From: Micractinium sp. NFX-FRZ
Lineage: Eukaryota > Chlorophyta > Trebouxiophyceae > Chlorellales > Chlorellaceae
DNA: 64,000 nucleotides
Assembly: GCA_029339195.1 (NCBI GenBank)
Contig: JAPTJF010000169.1
Coordinates: forward strand, 53,877-117,876
Reading direction: 5' to 3'
This document shows positions 9,946 through 20,049 of the stretch, piece by piece. How positions within the stretch are numbered: position 1 is the stretch's first letter; each line of letters begins with the position of its first letter. The translations under genes and the position numbers were made by a program. A model generated the notes under the pieces. The model was given only the letters and a program-made list of their open reading frames with translations. It searched no databases and was not told where the DNA came from.

Positions 9946-11993
9946 ATGGCTGACAGGGCGTCGGTGCACAGTTCTTGCACAAGCCAGAGCCAGTCTGTGG
10001 CCACCCCTGTTGCCAGGCGCGAGCCGCTCCCCGCACGCCGCTGGCACGAGCTGGGTCCCCAGCTCGCCGCAGCCGCCTGTGCTGGCGGCAGCAGCAGCAG
10101 CTGCGGCGGCTGCCCCGCTGCTGCCACCGCCACTGCCAGCAGCGGAGGCTCGACCCTACTGTGCGTCTCTGGCGCCCCGCGCAACCCATCAGCAGCACCC
10201 TACAACGCCATCGACGGTGCACCAGAGAGGGTGCCAGCGGCCCGGCTGCCTGTGACCGCAGCCCCCGCTGCTGCACCAGCACCCACAGTGGACCTGGTCA
10301 ACACTGCCCGGCTGGGCAGCGAGCAGAGGGAGCAGGGGCAGGCAGCGGGGGAGGAGGAGGCGTGCATGACCCCCCGAGTGGGGCGGTTCAAATTCGGCAC
10401 GCCGCTCAGCAGCCCTGCGGCACCTCGCACCCTGCCGGCCACAAGCACCCTGCTGGGCGCGCCCTCCCCCCAGGCCACCCCCGTATGCACGCCGCAGTGC
10501 AGGTGAGATTGCAAAGCTGCCAGTCGCCTGGCTGTTCCATCCCTCCTCAGCTGCGGCCCTCTGCTCTGCGCGCTGCCTGCTGCCTGCCCCCGCACACCAC
10601 ACGCTGTCTCGCCTGCCTGCTCCCCGCAACGCATTGCCCCCTTCCCATGCCCCAACTGCCTGCCCGCCCACCTGCCCGCTGGCCCCCTTTGCAGCGCGGT
10701 CCTCTGCACCCCCCGCAAGGCTGCCCCTGCGGTGCCACCCTCACCTGCAAGGAGCCCTCTGGACCCACCCGGCCTGCACCCCATGCGCCCCAGCATCGTC
10801 AGGCTCACCGGTTCAGGTGCGCCCGAGCGGCTCCACCTGCCATGCACATGCACATAGCGTGCTCAGCAAGGGACGGACCCAGTGGCACCTTCTGCCTGGC
10901 CTGCTCGCCAAGACTGCCTGGCCAGCCTGCCTGCCTGCCAGTGGCGCCAGCAGCGGGCGTTGGTTGTGTACGTGGCGGATGCATCGACCGCCACGTCCGC
11001 TGCACCACGGAACTGTCTCCCACTGGCCGCACAGCTGCCCCACTCACGTGCATTCCGCCTCTCCTGCTCCTGCTTCCACTCTTGCAGTGCGGCTGGTGGG
11101 CCAGCGCATCATTGCACTGGCCCAACCCTCCCAGCGCGCCCCGCTCATTCCCGCGCTGCCCTTGGCATCTGCTGAGTCAGCAGCCAGCGAGGGCCACACC
11201 ACGCAGGTGCGGCCAGCGAGTGTTGTGTGTGTGCGGTTCATCGCACCGTCGTGCATAGCTGGGAGGCCTGCAAATGCCCCCCCACCCCCAGGCTGCCTGC
11301 CCGCAGCACAAACATTGCTATGCGCTTGGTGGCACGCCCGGCGGATCTTTTGGCCCGCGCTCACGGCTGTGAAACCCTACACCCCGACTTTGCTGTGCTT
11401 CTGCAGGCCGCCGCCAGCTGGCACCGCGAGCTGTCCTTTGCCGACCTGCTCTCCCCCCATGCCCAGCATGGCAGCACCCCCGGTGCCGACGCGGCATGCC
11501 CTGTGACTGCAACCGCCACGCCGGTCACCCCACTTGTGCCGCTGCGGCTGGCGGGTGCCGCTGCCGGGCTGCTGGCTGAGATGGCTCTTACTCCCCGAAA
11601 GCGCCCCCGCAAGAGCCAGGCGCCGGCGCGTGCCGCGGCGGGGGACGCGGCACCAGCTGCCGCTGCCGCTGCTGCTGCGGCAGTGGCGCCGGCGCCGGCG
11701 GGCGTGCCCATGCAGGGCGGCTCCCAGGGCGAGGCGGCGGCTGCACAAGGCGTCGCATGGCCTGGCACGGACGGCGACCACGACGCGCAGGCACCCCCTT
11801 GCAAGGCCTCCAGGTGGGAAAGGGAAAGCCTGAGAGCCCGTGCCTCTGCTTGCTTTCTGCCTTGGCAAGTGTGCAGTGCAGTGATGTGCCGCGCGGCAAG
11901 TGCGTCTGCCCGCGCCCGCGAGACAAGTGTCCGAGGGTGCTTGCCCACCGGAGCCCGCCCTCCCTCTCGGACCCTGCCTGCAGGCACAAGTAG
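9946..11993 (+). CDS. Low-complexity unknown protein with NLS-like motif
   Basis: Five exons join in frame: 9946-10502, 10695-10816, 11088-11206, 11407-11813 and 11984-11993, giving 404 aa. The sequence is rich in Ala, Pro, Ser and Thr. Less biased segments are MTPRVGRFKFGTPL, LCTPRKAAPAVPP, PSIVRLTGSVRLVGQRI, SWHRELSFADLLSP and the basic TPRKRPRKSQAP, which could be a nuclear localisation signal. Repeated S/T-P sites (FGTPL, CTPRK, LTPRK) could be targets of proline-directed kinases, as in cell-cycle regulators; that is only a suggestion. I recognise no family. The final exon supplies only three residues and the stop, and is the weakest part of the model. Confidence 0.5.
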
Positions 11994-14130
11994 GGCGTGC
12001 GCGCCCCTCGGCGCCACGCTGCCAGCAGCAACGAACGCCCAAGTCACACTGCCAGCCTAGTGCTGCCAACCCAGTAATGAACGCCCACAACCCCTCCGCC
12101 GCAAACGACCTGACAGCGGTCCCTCCCTCCTTCAGGCTCCACCAATGCCCTTCCTGCACACACCCCTGTGCCTGAAATCGCTGTACCTCCTCTTACGCCG
12201 CCCCGGCCATAGGCAGGCTGCTGCCACCTTTCTGTGGGGCAGCCCCTTGCCTCATGCTCTCCTCTCTGGGCGTCCGCCGCCTCCTTTTTCCCACGCCCTT
12301 CCCACACCCTCAACCTGCTGCACCCCTCTCTTTGCTGAGCCCCTGTCCCCTCAGCTCCCATCGCCGTCACCAACTCACCCCACCCATGCATGCTCCGGGC
12401 CTTCACCGCCCTCCCACTCTGCTCCTGAACTCAACGTATGCACTTCCCTAAGCGCAACCTGCCCCCGTTGAAGGCGGCAGCACACGAATGAGGTCCAACA
12501 CCCCTCCCCCCCCGCACCAGCCAGAAGCAAGCATGCCTTTGCATTGTTGAGTAGTCATCCTCCCATCCCTGCCCTGCCCTGCTACCCACCTATGCACACA
12601 GCCGCCGGCCACTGCTTACCACTGGGCGGCCCCCGTCCCTTCCCTGCCCTTTGCTTCCGGGGGCGCAGTTGCTGCGGCAAAACCTCCCCTGCTCCTATCC
12701 CCGCTCCACCTCTCCTGTTTTTTCCTGAGCACTTCACTTACCTAAGCACCGCTGTGTGCCTATTCGCGGTCAGCCTATCTATCTATGCATCCAACTCTAC
12801 CCAGCTGCCTCGACCCCTTCAGGATGGCTCTCCTTTGGCCCCACCCCCCACCCCCCCAGCCCCGTATCGCACAAACACAGCATGTGCACACACTGCACGC
12901 ACGCACACACTCGTGCGCACACACACCTACCCATGCATACACACGCACACAGCGCCATACCCGCTTTGCTTTTCCCCCCTTCTTTTTCGCAGCACCCACC
13001 CCCCGCACCTCCTCCCTCCGCCGCATGCATGCGCTGACGACCGACGTGACCAAGGCCTGCCCCCCCGCCGCCCTACCCATGCCCTTCTTCCCAGCACTGC
13101 CCCCTCCGCATAAACACCCACTTGTTTTCATTTGCTGTGCCCTTTTACAGCAGCACATTCTTTTTTTTGGGACCTTTGATGATCATCGTCACGCATGCCT
13201 GGCGCCGGTACTTGTTCCGCCCAGGCCACCACCCCACACCTCCTCTCCCTCCGTGCCAGCCCTAGCGGTAGTTATGCTCTGCATTACCTACTAGCCCGCT
13301 TGCTCGCCACATCACCCCCCAAGCTGCACATATTGCCGCCCCACTTGCACTCTCACGTCGACGTCACGTGACCTGATTTATGGTGCGACGGGCCCATTGC
13401 CCCGCCGCCCGTTAGTCCCCCGTTCCCGTTTACTTAACTTTCTGGCTGCTGACCCAGCATGCCGCCCGCAGGTCCCCCTATGCCGCCTGCCCTCGAGCAC
13501 AGCCTTGGCTTCTCGCCTAGCGTCCCGGCGGCATTGTCGCGCGCACAGTGGCGCTTCGCCCTTCTCTCTGTCCCATGGCCCACTTCCTGTGGCCTCGCTT
13601 TCCTCCATGCGATCCAGCCACACTGTGTGGCTGCTGTCATCGCACCCTCATACAATGCCCTCACACACCTCCTCACTGTTTCCCTTGATTTCGCTGAGCA
13701 TGCAAGCTTGCCCTTGCACACACTGCCAACTTTGCCGCAGCCTGTTCCGCTCCCCTGGCACTGCCAACATCCTGAGATGCCGGCACCAAACGGCAAGCCT
13801 GGCCCGCCAGCCGCCCGCCCTTCCTACTCTCATCCAAGCCATATCGTTCGAGTCGATTACTCCACATCCTGTCCGCTGGTCAGCCTCTCATCCCTGTTCA
13901 ACAACAGGCCTGGCCCAGCCCTTCAGCAGGCAGCGCAGGCAAACGTACCTGTGGCCGCCAAGAAGGACTTCATTACCTTTCTTCTCCGTTCTACCCCTCG
14001 ACCACGCATGTGACGTGGCGCACCGCTCGCGAGGAGGGCGCTCAATGGGGTCGTGCCCCGCCCACGGCGGCAGGGCCTTGGAAGCAGTTCAGCTTTTGGC
14101 CGTTCTTGCTATTTTCCTTGTAATTACCAC
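11994..14130 (+). other. Long pyrimidine-rich non-coding stretch / possible 3' UTR
   Basis: About 2.1 kb in which the + strand is markedly C/T-rich (for example 12240-12450 and 12960-13480), with a CA-rich microsatellite at about 12860-12960. Open frames here are translations of CCT/CTC runs and show no conserved motif. The first convincing TGTAA signal is at 14119, so this could be an unusually long 3' UTR of the preceding gene. Confidence 0.4.
14119..14123 (+). promoter_or_regulatory. TGTAA poly(A) signal
   Basis: TGTAA sits in an AT-richer patch at the end of the pyrimidine-rich tract. It would end the transcript of the 9946-11993 gene or of an unseen transcript. Confidence 0.35.
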
Positions 14131-14841
14131 GTTGCATCAGTGAATGACAGGGAGGTTTGGCTGGGGAAAGGTGTGGGCCGGAATGGTAACAGGGAGCCTC
14201 GAGCGGTGGTGGCGGCGCGCTGCGCCCGTCGCGTTTGCTGGGTGGAGCCGTGCGCGGGCTGCAGCCCCAATGCCCGGCTGCAGCCCTTCGATCGCGATTT
14301 CATGCTCTGGTGCACCATTTCGCCAATCCACAGACTGAGCAGCGCGCACAGCGTGACCGAACAGCGCTCTTCGCGGCGTCCTGGAAGCACCCGCTCTCGC
14401 CTCTCGGTGTTTTTTCGTCCTACATCCTCCACGAACTGAGCCGATCGCGGTAAGTGTGCAGCAAGCGCTGGCCACCTTTCAACCACTCCCTGCGGCTAGC
14501 CCGGCGCCTGGTCCGTGCGTTCTATTGGGTAGCCATGATGTCGCAAAGATGGAGCAAGGCATGGCTGACGCACCGGCTCTTAGTTTTGAACCAGAGCAGC
14601 AGGCGCCCCTTTGCGGCCGGCGGCAGCGGTGCTGCCGCCTCACCCGCCGCCCAGCCTGCCCCATCTTCCTGACATGGACACCGTCCCTGGTCTGCCTCTG
14701 TCTGGCTACCACGGTGTGCAGGTCGCGGCGTTCTGCACATAGTATAGCCTGGCGCCCACCACGGACCCTTCGGGCCACCCCCTGCGCCCGCCCTTTTTGT
14801 CGCTGCCCACGGTGTCGCGGCGCAGCAGCAAAGGGCCGAGC
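14131..14841. other. Upstream region of the transporter gene
   Basis: No supported gene. It probably includes the promoter and 5' UTR of the transporter. An open frame upstream (ATG at 14674) is closed by TAG at 14740-14742 in the transporter's own frame. Confidence 0.35.
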
Positions 14842-17800
14842 ATGGGGGGGCAGGGTGGCGACGCCTCTTCGGAGGCCCACCAGTTCAAAATGTTTGGGCT
14901 GTCCAAGGTGGGTGCTGGCTACTCCACATTGCTGGGTGCTGGCACCCTCCAGGGCTGAGTCTGGCTGCTTGCTGGCAGGGGAGAGTTGCAGGGCGGCTGC
15001 TGGGTGCTTGCTGGGTGCTGCGCCATTGCTCCTGCAGTCAGCAACACCGTTGGGTGCTGGCTGCCGCACCTGCAGGGGTGCTGGGTTGGGCCTTGTCACG
15101 CCTTCCTGGGCTGCCGTGGGCTGCATGCTGGTCACGCCAGCAGCGGGTAGCGTGCTGTGCTGCTCATGCTGCGGTACGCACGCTCCAGGCCCAACACAGC
15201 CATGGTCTGCACACGCACTGGCTGCCGCAGCTGTGCTAACCCAACTGCCGCATGCGTAATTTCCAGCCTCCCTTCCTGCTCAGCAGTCCTCCCAGCAAGC
15301 GCGGCCCCCCAAGCAGGTGCAGGGGCCGAGGCCACCCCGCCTGGGCAGCACCGCGCTGCCATTGGCGGCCACACTCCTCCAAGACTGCATTGCCTTCCCG
15401 TCCATCGCCCCGCCCCCTGCAGGTGGTGATTGCGGTGATTGCCAGTGTGGCCTGGATGACCGTATCCTCCGCCCTCATCCTGCTCAACAAAGACCTGCTC
15501 TCCCACGGCTTCCACTACCCCATGGCACTGTCGGGGCTGGGCATGGGCTTCAGCGGCACCGCCAGCTACATCTGCTGCCGGGTGCGCTGCGCTGGGCTGG
15601 GCTGCGTGCGTGGCGTGGGCGTGGGCGTGCTGGCAAGCTGCAGGCGGGCAACGGTTCTGCCTTGACTGCACGAGTGTTTCCGTCCGCCTCAACAGTCTGT
15701 GATCGTAATGTGATGGGTGCTGCAATTGAAGTTGACGACCTGGCATGTCCATGCCCCCCGGGCTCTGCCTGTGCGCTATATCACGCCCCCCCACCCATAC
15801 CCAACACATGCCATGCAGGTGCTGCGGGTGGTGGATGCCAAGAAGACAATGACGTGGCACTTTTACGCCACCAAAATCTTGCCCGTGGGCCTCTTCATGG
15901 CCCTCACCCTGCACTTTGGCAACCTGGTGTACCTCTACCTCACAGTGGCATTCATCCAAATGCTCAAGGTGGGTGGCCAGTGGGGCTGCCGGCGATGGTG
16001 TGGTGTGGGCAGTGTGCTGGGTGCTGGGTGCAGCCTTGCGGTGATGTGTTTGAACGGCGTGCCTGCACCTGAATGCGCCCGTTGTGCAGATTGCCCAGTG
16101 TGTGTGTGGGTGGATGGGCAGGGGTTACCGGCTGGGGATAGTACACGTGTTGTCGTGTTGGTGCTGTAGGCAGTGCATGGGTGGGGGCGCTGAGGGTGGG
16201 GGGCAGGGACATAACGTTTGCGGCCTGCCAGCCTGCATGTGTGTGTGCACGCATGCGTTGCACACCAAACGCCGTTGGCTGCAGCCAGGCGCTGCTGGTG
16301 GTGGGGCCAGCGTCAAGAGTTGAAGGCCGCCGTCATGCGCACTCAACCTCCCCCCCACCTCTGCCCCACCCCCCACTCCACCCAATGCTTCCCCTTCCTC
16401 CTCCCAACCCCCCCACCTTACTAATCCTGCTCCCTCCTAAACGCTGCCCCCCACATCTTCCCCCGCTTCTGCCCCGCCACCCCCCCAGGCCTTCACCCCC
16501 ATCATCACCATGCTCTCCCTCTTTGTCGCCCGCCTGGAGACCCCCACCCGCCGCCTCATCTTCTCCGTCTCCTTCATCGCGCTGGGCACGGCGCTGGCGA
16601 GCGCGGGGGAGGTCAACCTGAGCGTGGCGGGCGTGGTCATCATGCTGCTGTCCGAGATTTTCGAGTCCGTGCGCCTGGTCATGACGCAGCTGCTGCTCAC
16701 CGGGCTGCGCTTCCACCCCAGTGAGCCCGGCCTTGTTGGAGGGGTGGCAGGGGGGGTGGATGGCTGGCATCTTGACAAGGGGTGGGGCCTGGTTATGACG
16801 CAGCAGCTGCCCTGCTTTCTGGACTGCGCTTCCACGCCAGTGAGCCCCGTCCCGCGGGCCCCTGCCTCCTTCTCCAGGGGTTGTATCCAATTCGTTACCA
16901 CCAGTGCACCTACAGCGTTCTGTGTTAGTGATGCTCAGCTGCCCTTCCCCCCTGCAGTCGAGGGCCTGATGTACCTGGCCCCCGCCTGCACCTTCTGGCT
17001 GGTCATCGGCTCCTTCCTGCTGGAGCTGCGCCCCATGCTGGCGGCCGGCGCGTTTGGCCTCATGGCGCAGCGCCCGCTCAGCTTCCTGGCGGCCGCGGTC
17101 ATGGGCTTTGCAGTCAACTCGCTGGCCTACATCGTCATCCAGGTGGGTGGGTGGACCCTGCGTGAACCCAGGGTGGACACAGCGGGGACCAAAGGTGGAC
17201 CCAGGGTGGCCCCCAGCTTACAGCCTCCATCCCTGCGGCGGTGCGTGGCCATGGCTTGGTGGGTGTACGGCAGCAGGGTGCCGGCGGGGGCAGTTACCCT
17301 TGCCGCAGCCTCATGACCTGCCTCGCTGCCCCCCTGCCCCGTCCCCCTGCCCCACCCTGCAGTCTGCCTCCTCCCTGACCCTTAAAGTTCTGGGCACCGT
17401 CAAGAACGCGCTGGTGGTGTGCCTGGGCATTGCGCTGCTGGGGGAGCACGTGACGCTGCTGCAGGGGGCGGGCTACTCCCTCAGCGTGGCAGCCTTCTTC
17501 TGGTGAGACTGTTCACATCATGTTAACACAGGAGGTGGTCCTGGGTTGTGGGGTTCTTCTGGGCCCTCTGTTGATGAGTAGTTGTCTGAGGATCTATGTT
17601 GCCGACTTCCTTGCTTTCCTTGCTGAGGAGGTGGCGGGGTGGAGGCCTCAACAAGGTGGGTGGGGCGGGATGCGCCACTGCAGAGGTTGGGCAATCCCTC
17701 AGTGTACCGCAAGGGGTGGGGTTTGCAAAGCGGGGAGCTTGAAACGACGGATGGAACGCAAGCGGTGCAGAAGGTGCGGCCAGCAGCCCGTGTTGCTTGC

Positions 17801-18175
17801 TGAGCAGGGTGGGCAGGGCAGTCGCACAGGCCGCAGCACTGTGCCAACAACATACACGCGGCGGGGGCAGCGCCAGGTGCGGGGGCAGCGCCGCATGCGC
17901 TGCTGCTACTGCATTTGCTGGCTGCCCCCAGTGCCATGGCCCCACCCCTTCCTTCATTTGCCCACCCAACATTCACCCGCCTGGACCAATGCAGGTACCA
18001 GCGGATCAAGATGCAGCAGATTGCGCAGGAGCAGCAGGCGGGCAGGCACGCGCACGGAGGGCAGTCGAATGGCAGCGGCGCGGGGCTGCCGCAGTACCAG
18101 CCGCTGCCCAGCAAAGACGGCCCCGCTGCAGACGACAGCCTGGCCCCTCGGGACGGGCTGCACACTAAAGCGTGA
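14842..18175 (+). CDS. Sugar-phosphate/nucleotide-sugar (DMT/TPT) transporter
   Basis: Seven exons: 14842-14907, 15423-15581, 15819-15968, 16489-16720, 16958-17142, 17363-17502 and 17995-18175; 370 aa. It is a member of the plant triose-phosphate-translocator-like branch of the drug/metabolite transporter superfamily, with about ten membrane helices. Family marks: SALILLNKDLLSHGFHYP in the first helix region, AFTPIITMLSLF, EVNLSVAGVVIMLLSEIFE, and the C-terminal SLTLKVLGTVKNALVV. The tail (KMQQIAQEQQ... then Ser/Pro-rich) is hydrophilic and cytosolic. There is no transit peptide, so Golgi, ER or another endomembrane is more likely than plastid; the substrate cannot be told. The chosen ATG is the first in frame after TAG 14740. 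If the intron after 17502 is retained, the frame stops at once (TGG TGA). Confidence 0.85.
16789..16850 (+). repeat. Decayed copy of an exon end and donor (transporter intron)
   Basis: This copies 16675-16732, the end of exon 4 and its donor. The copy starts CTGGTTATGACGCAGC and ends in a matching CCAGTGAGCCC donor context 118 bp downstream. Confidence 0.75.
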
Positions 18176-18760
18176 CCACGTTGGGCTGGCTGGCCTTGAC
18201 GGCACAGCTGGAAGACGCAGACGCCGCCGCTGACGTGGCCGGCTGGCTGACTGGCTGGCTGCGATGCCCTCGGGTGCGAATGCCTGCACGCAGCGGGCTG
18301 CCCAAGCAGGCAGCCTACAGCTGTCATGAGTGCCCAGCGCGCCGGCGCCGCGCTGTTCCTCCCCTTGTACTTCCCCTTGAGGCGCACACCCTCACCCACA
18401 CTGGCTCCTGTGGATCGTGCTCACATTCCCCTGCCCTCTGGGGACGCCCCTCCTCCTCTCCTCCTTCCGCATTTTGATTATTCCTCGCATGCTACGGATG
18501 CGCTGCATGCCTGCGGACTGCATGAGACTAGGCGACACCACTGCGAAAGCAGCAAGTCAATCCACACGTGTGCAACAACTGGTTACACATGAGGACGGTG
18601 CTGGGTGGGGCCGGCACATCGAGGAAAGGAGCCCGGCGGGAGGGGCGGCAAGAGCACACTGCAGAGAAAACTGCCGCTCGCCTGGCAGGCGCGGAGGGAC
18701 AGGGGTGCAGCAACAAGGAGCACAGCACAACGCACACAGGCAGGTGGCCTGTGAAGGGAA
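18176..18760. other. Convergent 3' intergenic region
   Basis: It lies between the transporter stop and the stop of the minus-strand small protein. It holds a minus-strand TGTAA at 18583-18587 and no gene I can support. Confidence 0.4.
18583..18587 (-). promoter_or_regulatory. TGTAA poly(A) signal (minus strand)
   Basis: TTACA on the + strand is TGTAA on the minus strand, 174 bp beyond the stop of the 110-aa protein gene. Confidence 0.45.
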
Positions 18761-19582
18761 TCAGAAAATGATGGTGAACCGCTCCGCCTGCTGTGCCTTC
18801 TTGTCGCTCTTCTTGCCGCTGCTGCTGCTAGTGGGTGGCCCGGGGGTCCACACGCATGCCTGGATGGCATCCGCCTCCCCCTTGCAGTAGCCCACCATGG
18901 GAGACTCGCCATTGAGCACCACGCTGCAGGAGGGCAAGCAGGCGGGGGCCAGCAATTATGTGCGCAGCTGAGCAGCGCTGCTGGGCGGGAGCGGGAGCCT
19001 GCTACCTCAGGAGCGGGCAGATGGGAGCAGGCAGGCAGGCTCTGGCAGGGCAGGCAGGCGGGTAGGGGGCAGGCAGGTTCCGGCAGGACGGCCAGGCGGG
19101 CAGGGGGCAGGCAGGTTCCGGCAGGACGGCCAGGCGGGAGCGGGCAGGCAGGCTCCAGCAAGGCTGGCAGGCAGGCAGCCTCCGCTTGAACAGGGGGTGC
19201 GGGGGCACCACCCCCAGCAGCGTCGCCCCAACCCCAACCGGACACAGCTGTCCGCACTACGCTCACACGGCACCTGCGCAGTCCGTCAAGAGTGGACTGC
19301 GTAAGTGGAGGCGCACAACTCACCCGCCAAACATGAAGCTGCTCAACACATCAGACTCCTTTTGGCTGCCTGCCGCCGCCGCCGCTGCCGCCGCTCCCCC
19401 TGCCACCGCCTCCTTCTTGCCGCTGCAGCATGGCTTCTCGATCTTGCTGCATATTTCGAGGCAGAGGGGAGCCGTGTGAGATCGCCGCGAGCGAGCACCA
19501 CCGCACACAAAGCCAGCACAACGAGCGGCGCGCACCTGCTTGCTGCCGCCGGCTGCTGCTCCTGCTTTTTGCCAACCACCAT
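18761..19582 (-). CDS. Small unknown protein, 110 aa
   Basis: Three exons: 19536-19582, 19324-19446 and 18761-18923, in frame throughout. The N-terminus is MVVGKKQEQQPAAASSKIEK, then PCCSGKK, an eight-alanine run, and SDVLSSFMFGGVVLNGESP. The C-terminal half contains MVGYCKGEADAIQACVW, a serine run, and a charged end finishing AERFTIIF. No signal peptide or membrane helix is visible. The best-conserved-looking part is the block from VLSSFMFGG to ACVWTPG, which spans an exon junction and supports the splice choice. I do not recognise the family. It is divergent from the PhoD-like gene, with 467 bp between the start codons. Confidence 0.6.
19019..19190. repeat. Intronic minisatellite
   Basis: Degenerate tandem copies of a unit of about 40 bp built on GGCAGGCAGG, GTTCCGGCAGGACGGCCAGG and CGGGCAGG occupy the second intron of the 110-aa protein gene. 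Confidence 0.8.
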
Positions 19583-20049
19583 CGTTGCTGCTGGAAGATT
19601 GTCGGTCGGGACTCGTGCCGCAGCGAGAACAAGCGACGCACTGGATGCGGGCTTCAGTGGAAGCCGAAAGAGGGCCTGAGTATGCGTGCTGATGTTTATT
19701 ATAATGGCGGTGTGAAGCAATCTGAAGACGCGATGGCATGAAAGCATCAGTTTTCTCACTGCCTGCTGCGCCGCCACGCCGCGGCCAGCGCATGCCGCCG
19801 CCACCAAGGTGCCCGCCATGAACTGTGGGCCGTTGGCTGACTCAAGCGATCACCCAAGGTGGTTGAACCAGTGGGGGTCCGTGCTGTCTTGGGTTTTTGG
19901 CCACCACACAAGAGGGTGCCAGGGAACCTAGGACTGCTGGCTCACCACACTTGCCAGCCTACAGCTCTCCCCTCCCTCCTGAACATCTTCCAACTCGACA
20001 GGCAGAACCTCTCCCCCGAACGCTGCGCACAGACGAGCGCTCAGCAACC
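19583..20049. other. Shared divergent promoter region
   Basis: 467 bp between the 110-aa protein start (-) and the PhoD-like start (+). No distinct element was recognised; it presumably holds both promoters. Confidence 0.4.

Noticed and set aside
12544..13294. Several + strand frames of 90-190 aa
   Set aside because: They are translations of C/T-rich and CA-repeat DNA in all three frames, with no family motif or consistent splice sites.
15132..15959. Long minus-strand open frame (275 aa) across the transporter gene
   Set aside because: It is antisense to clear transporter exons; long antisense frames are expected at this GC content and it shows no motif.
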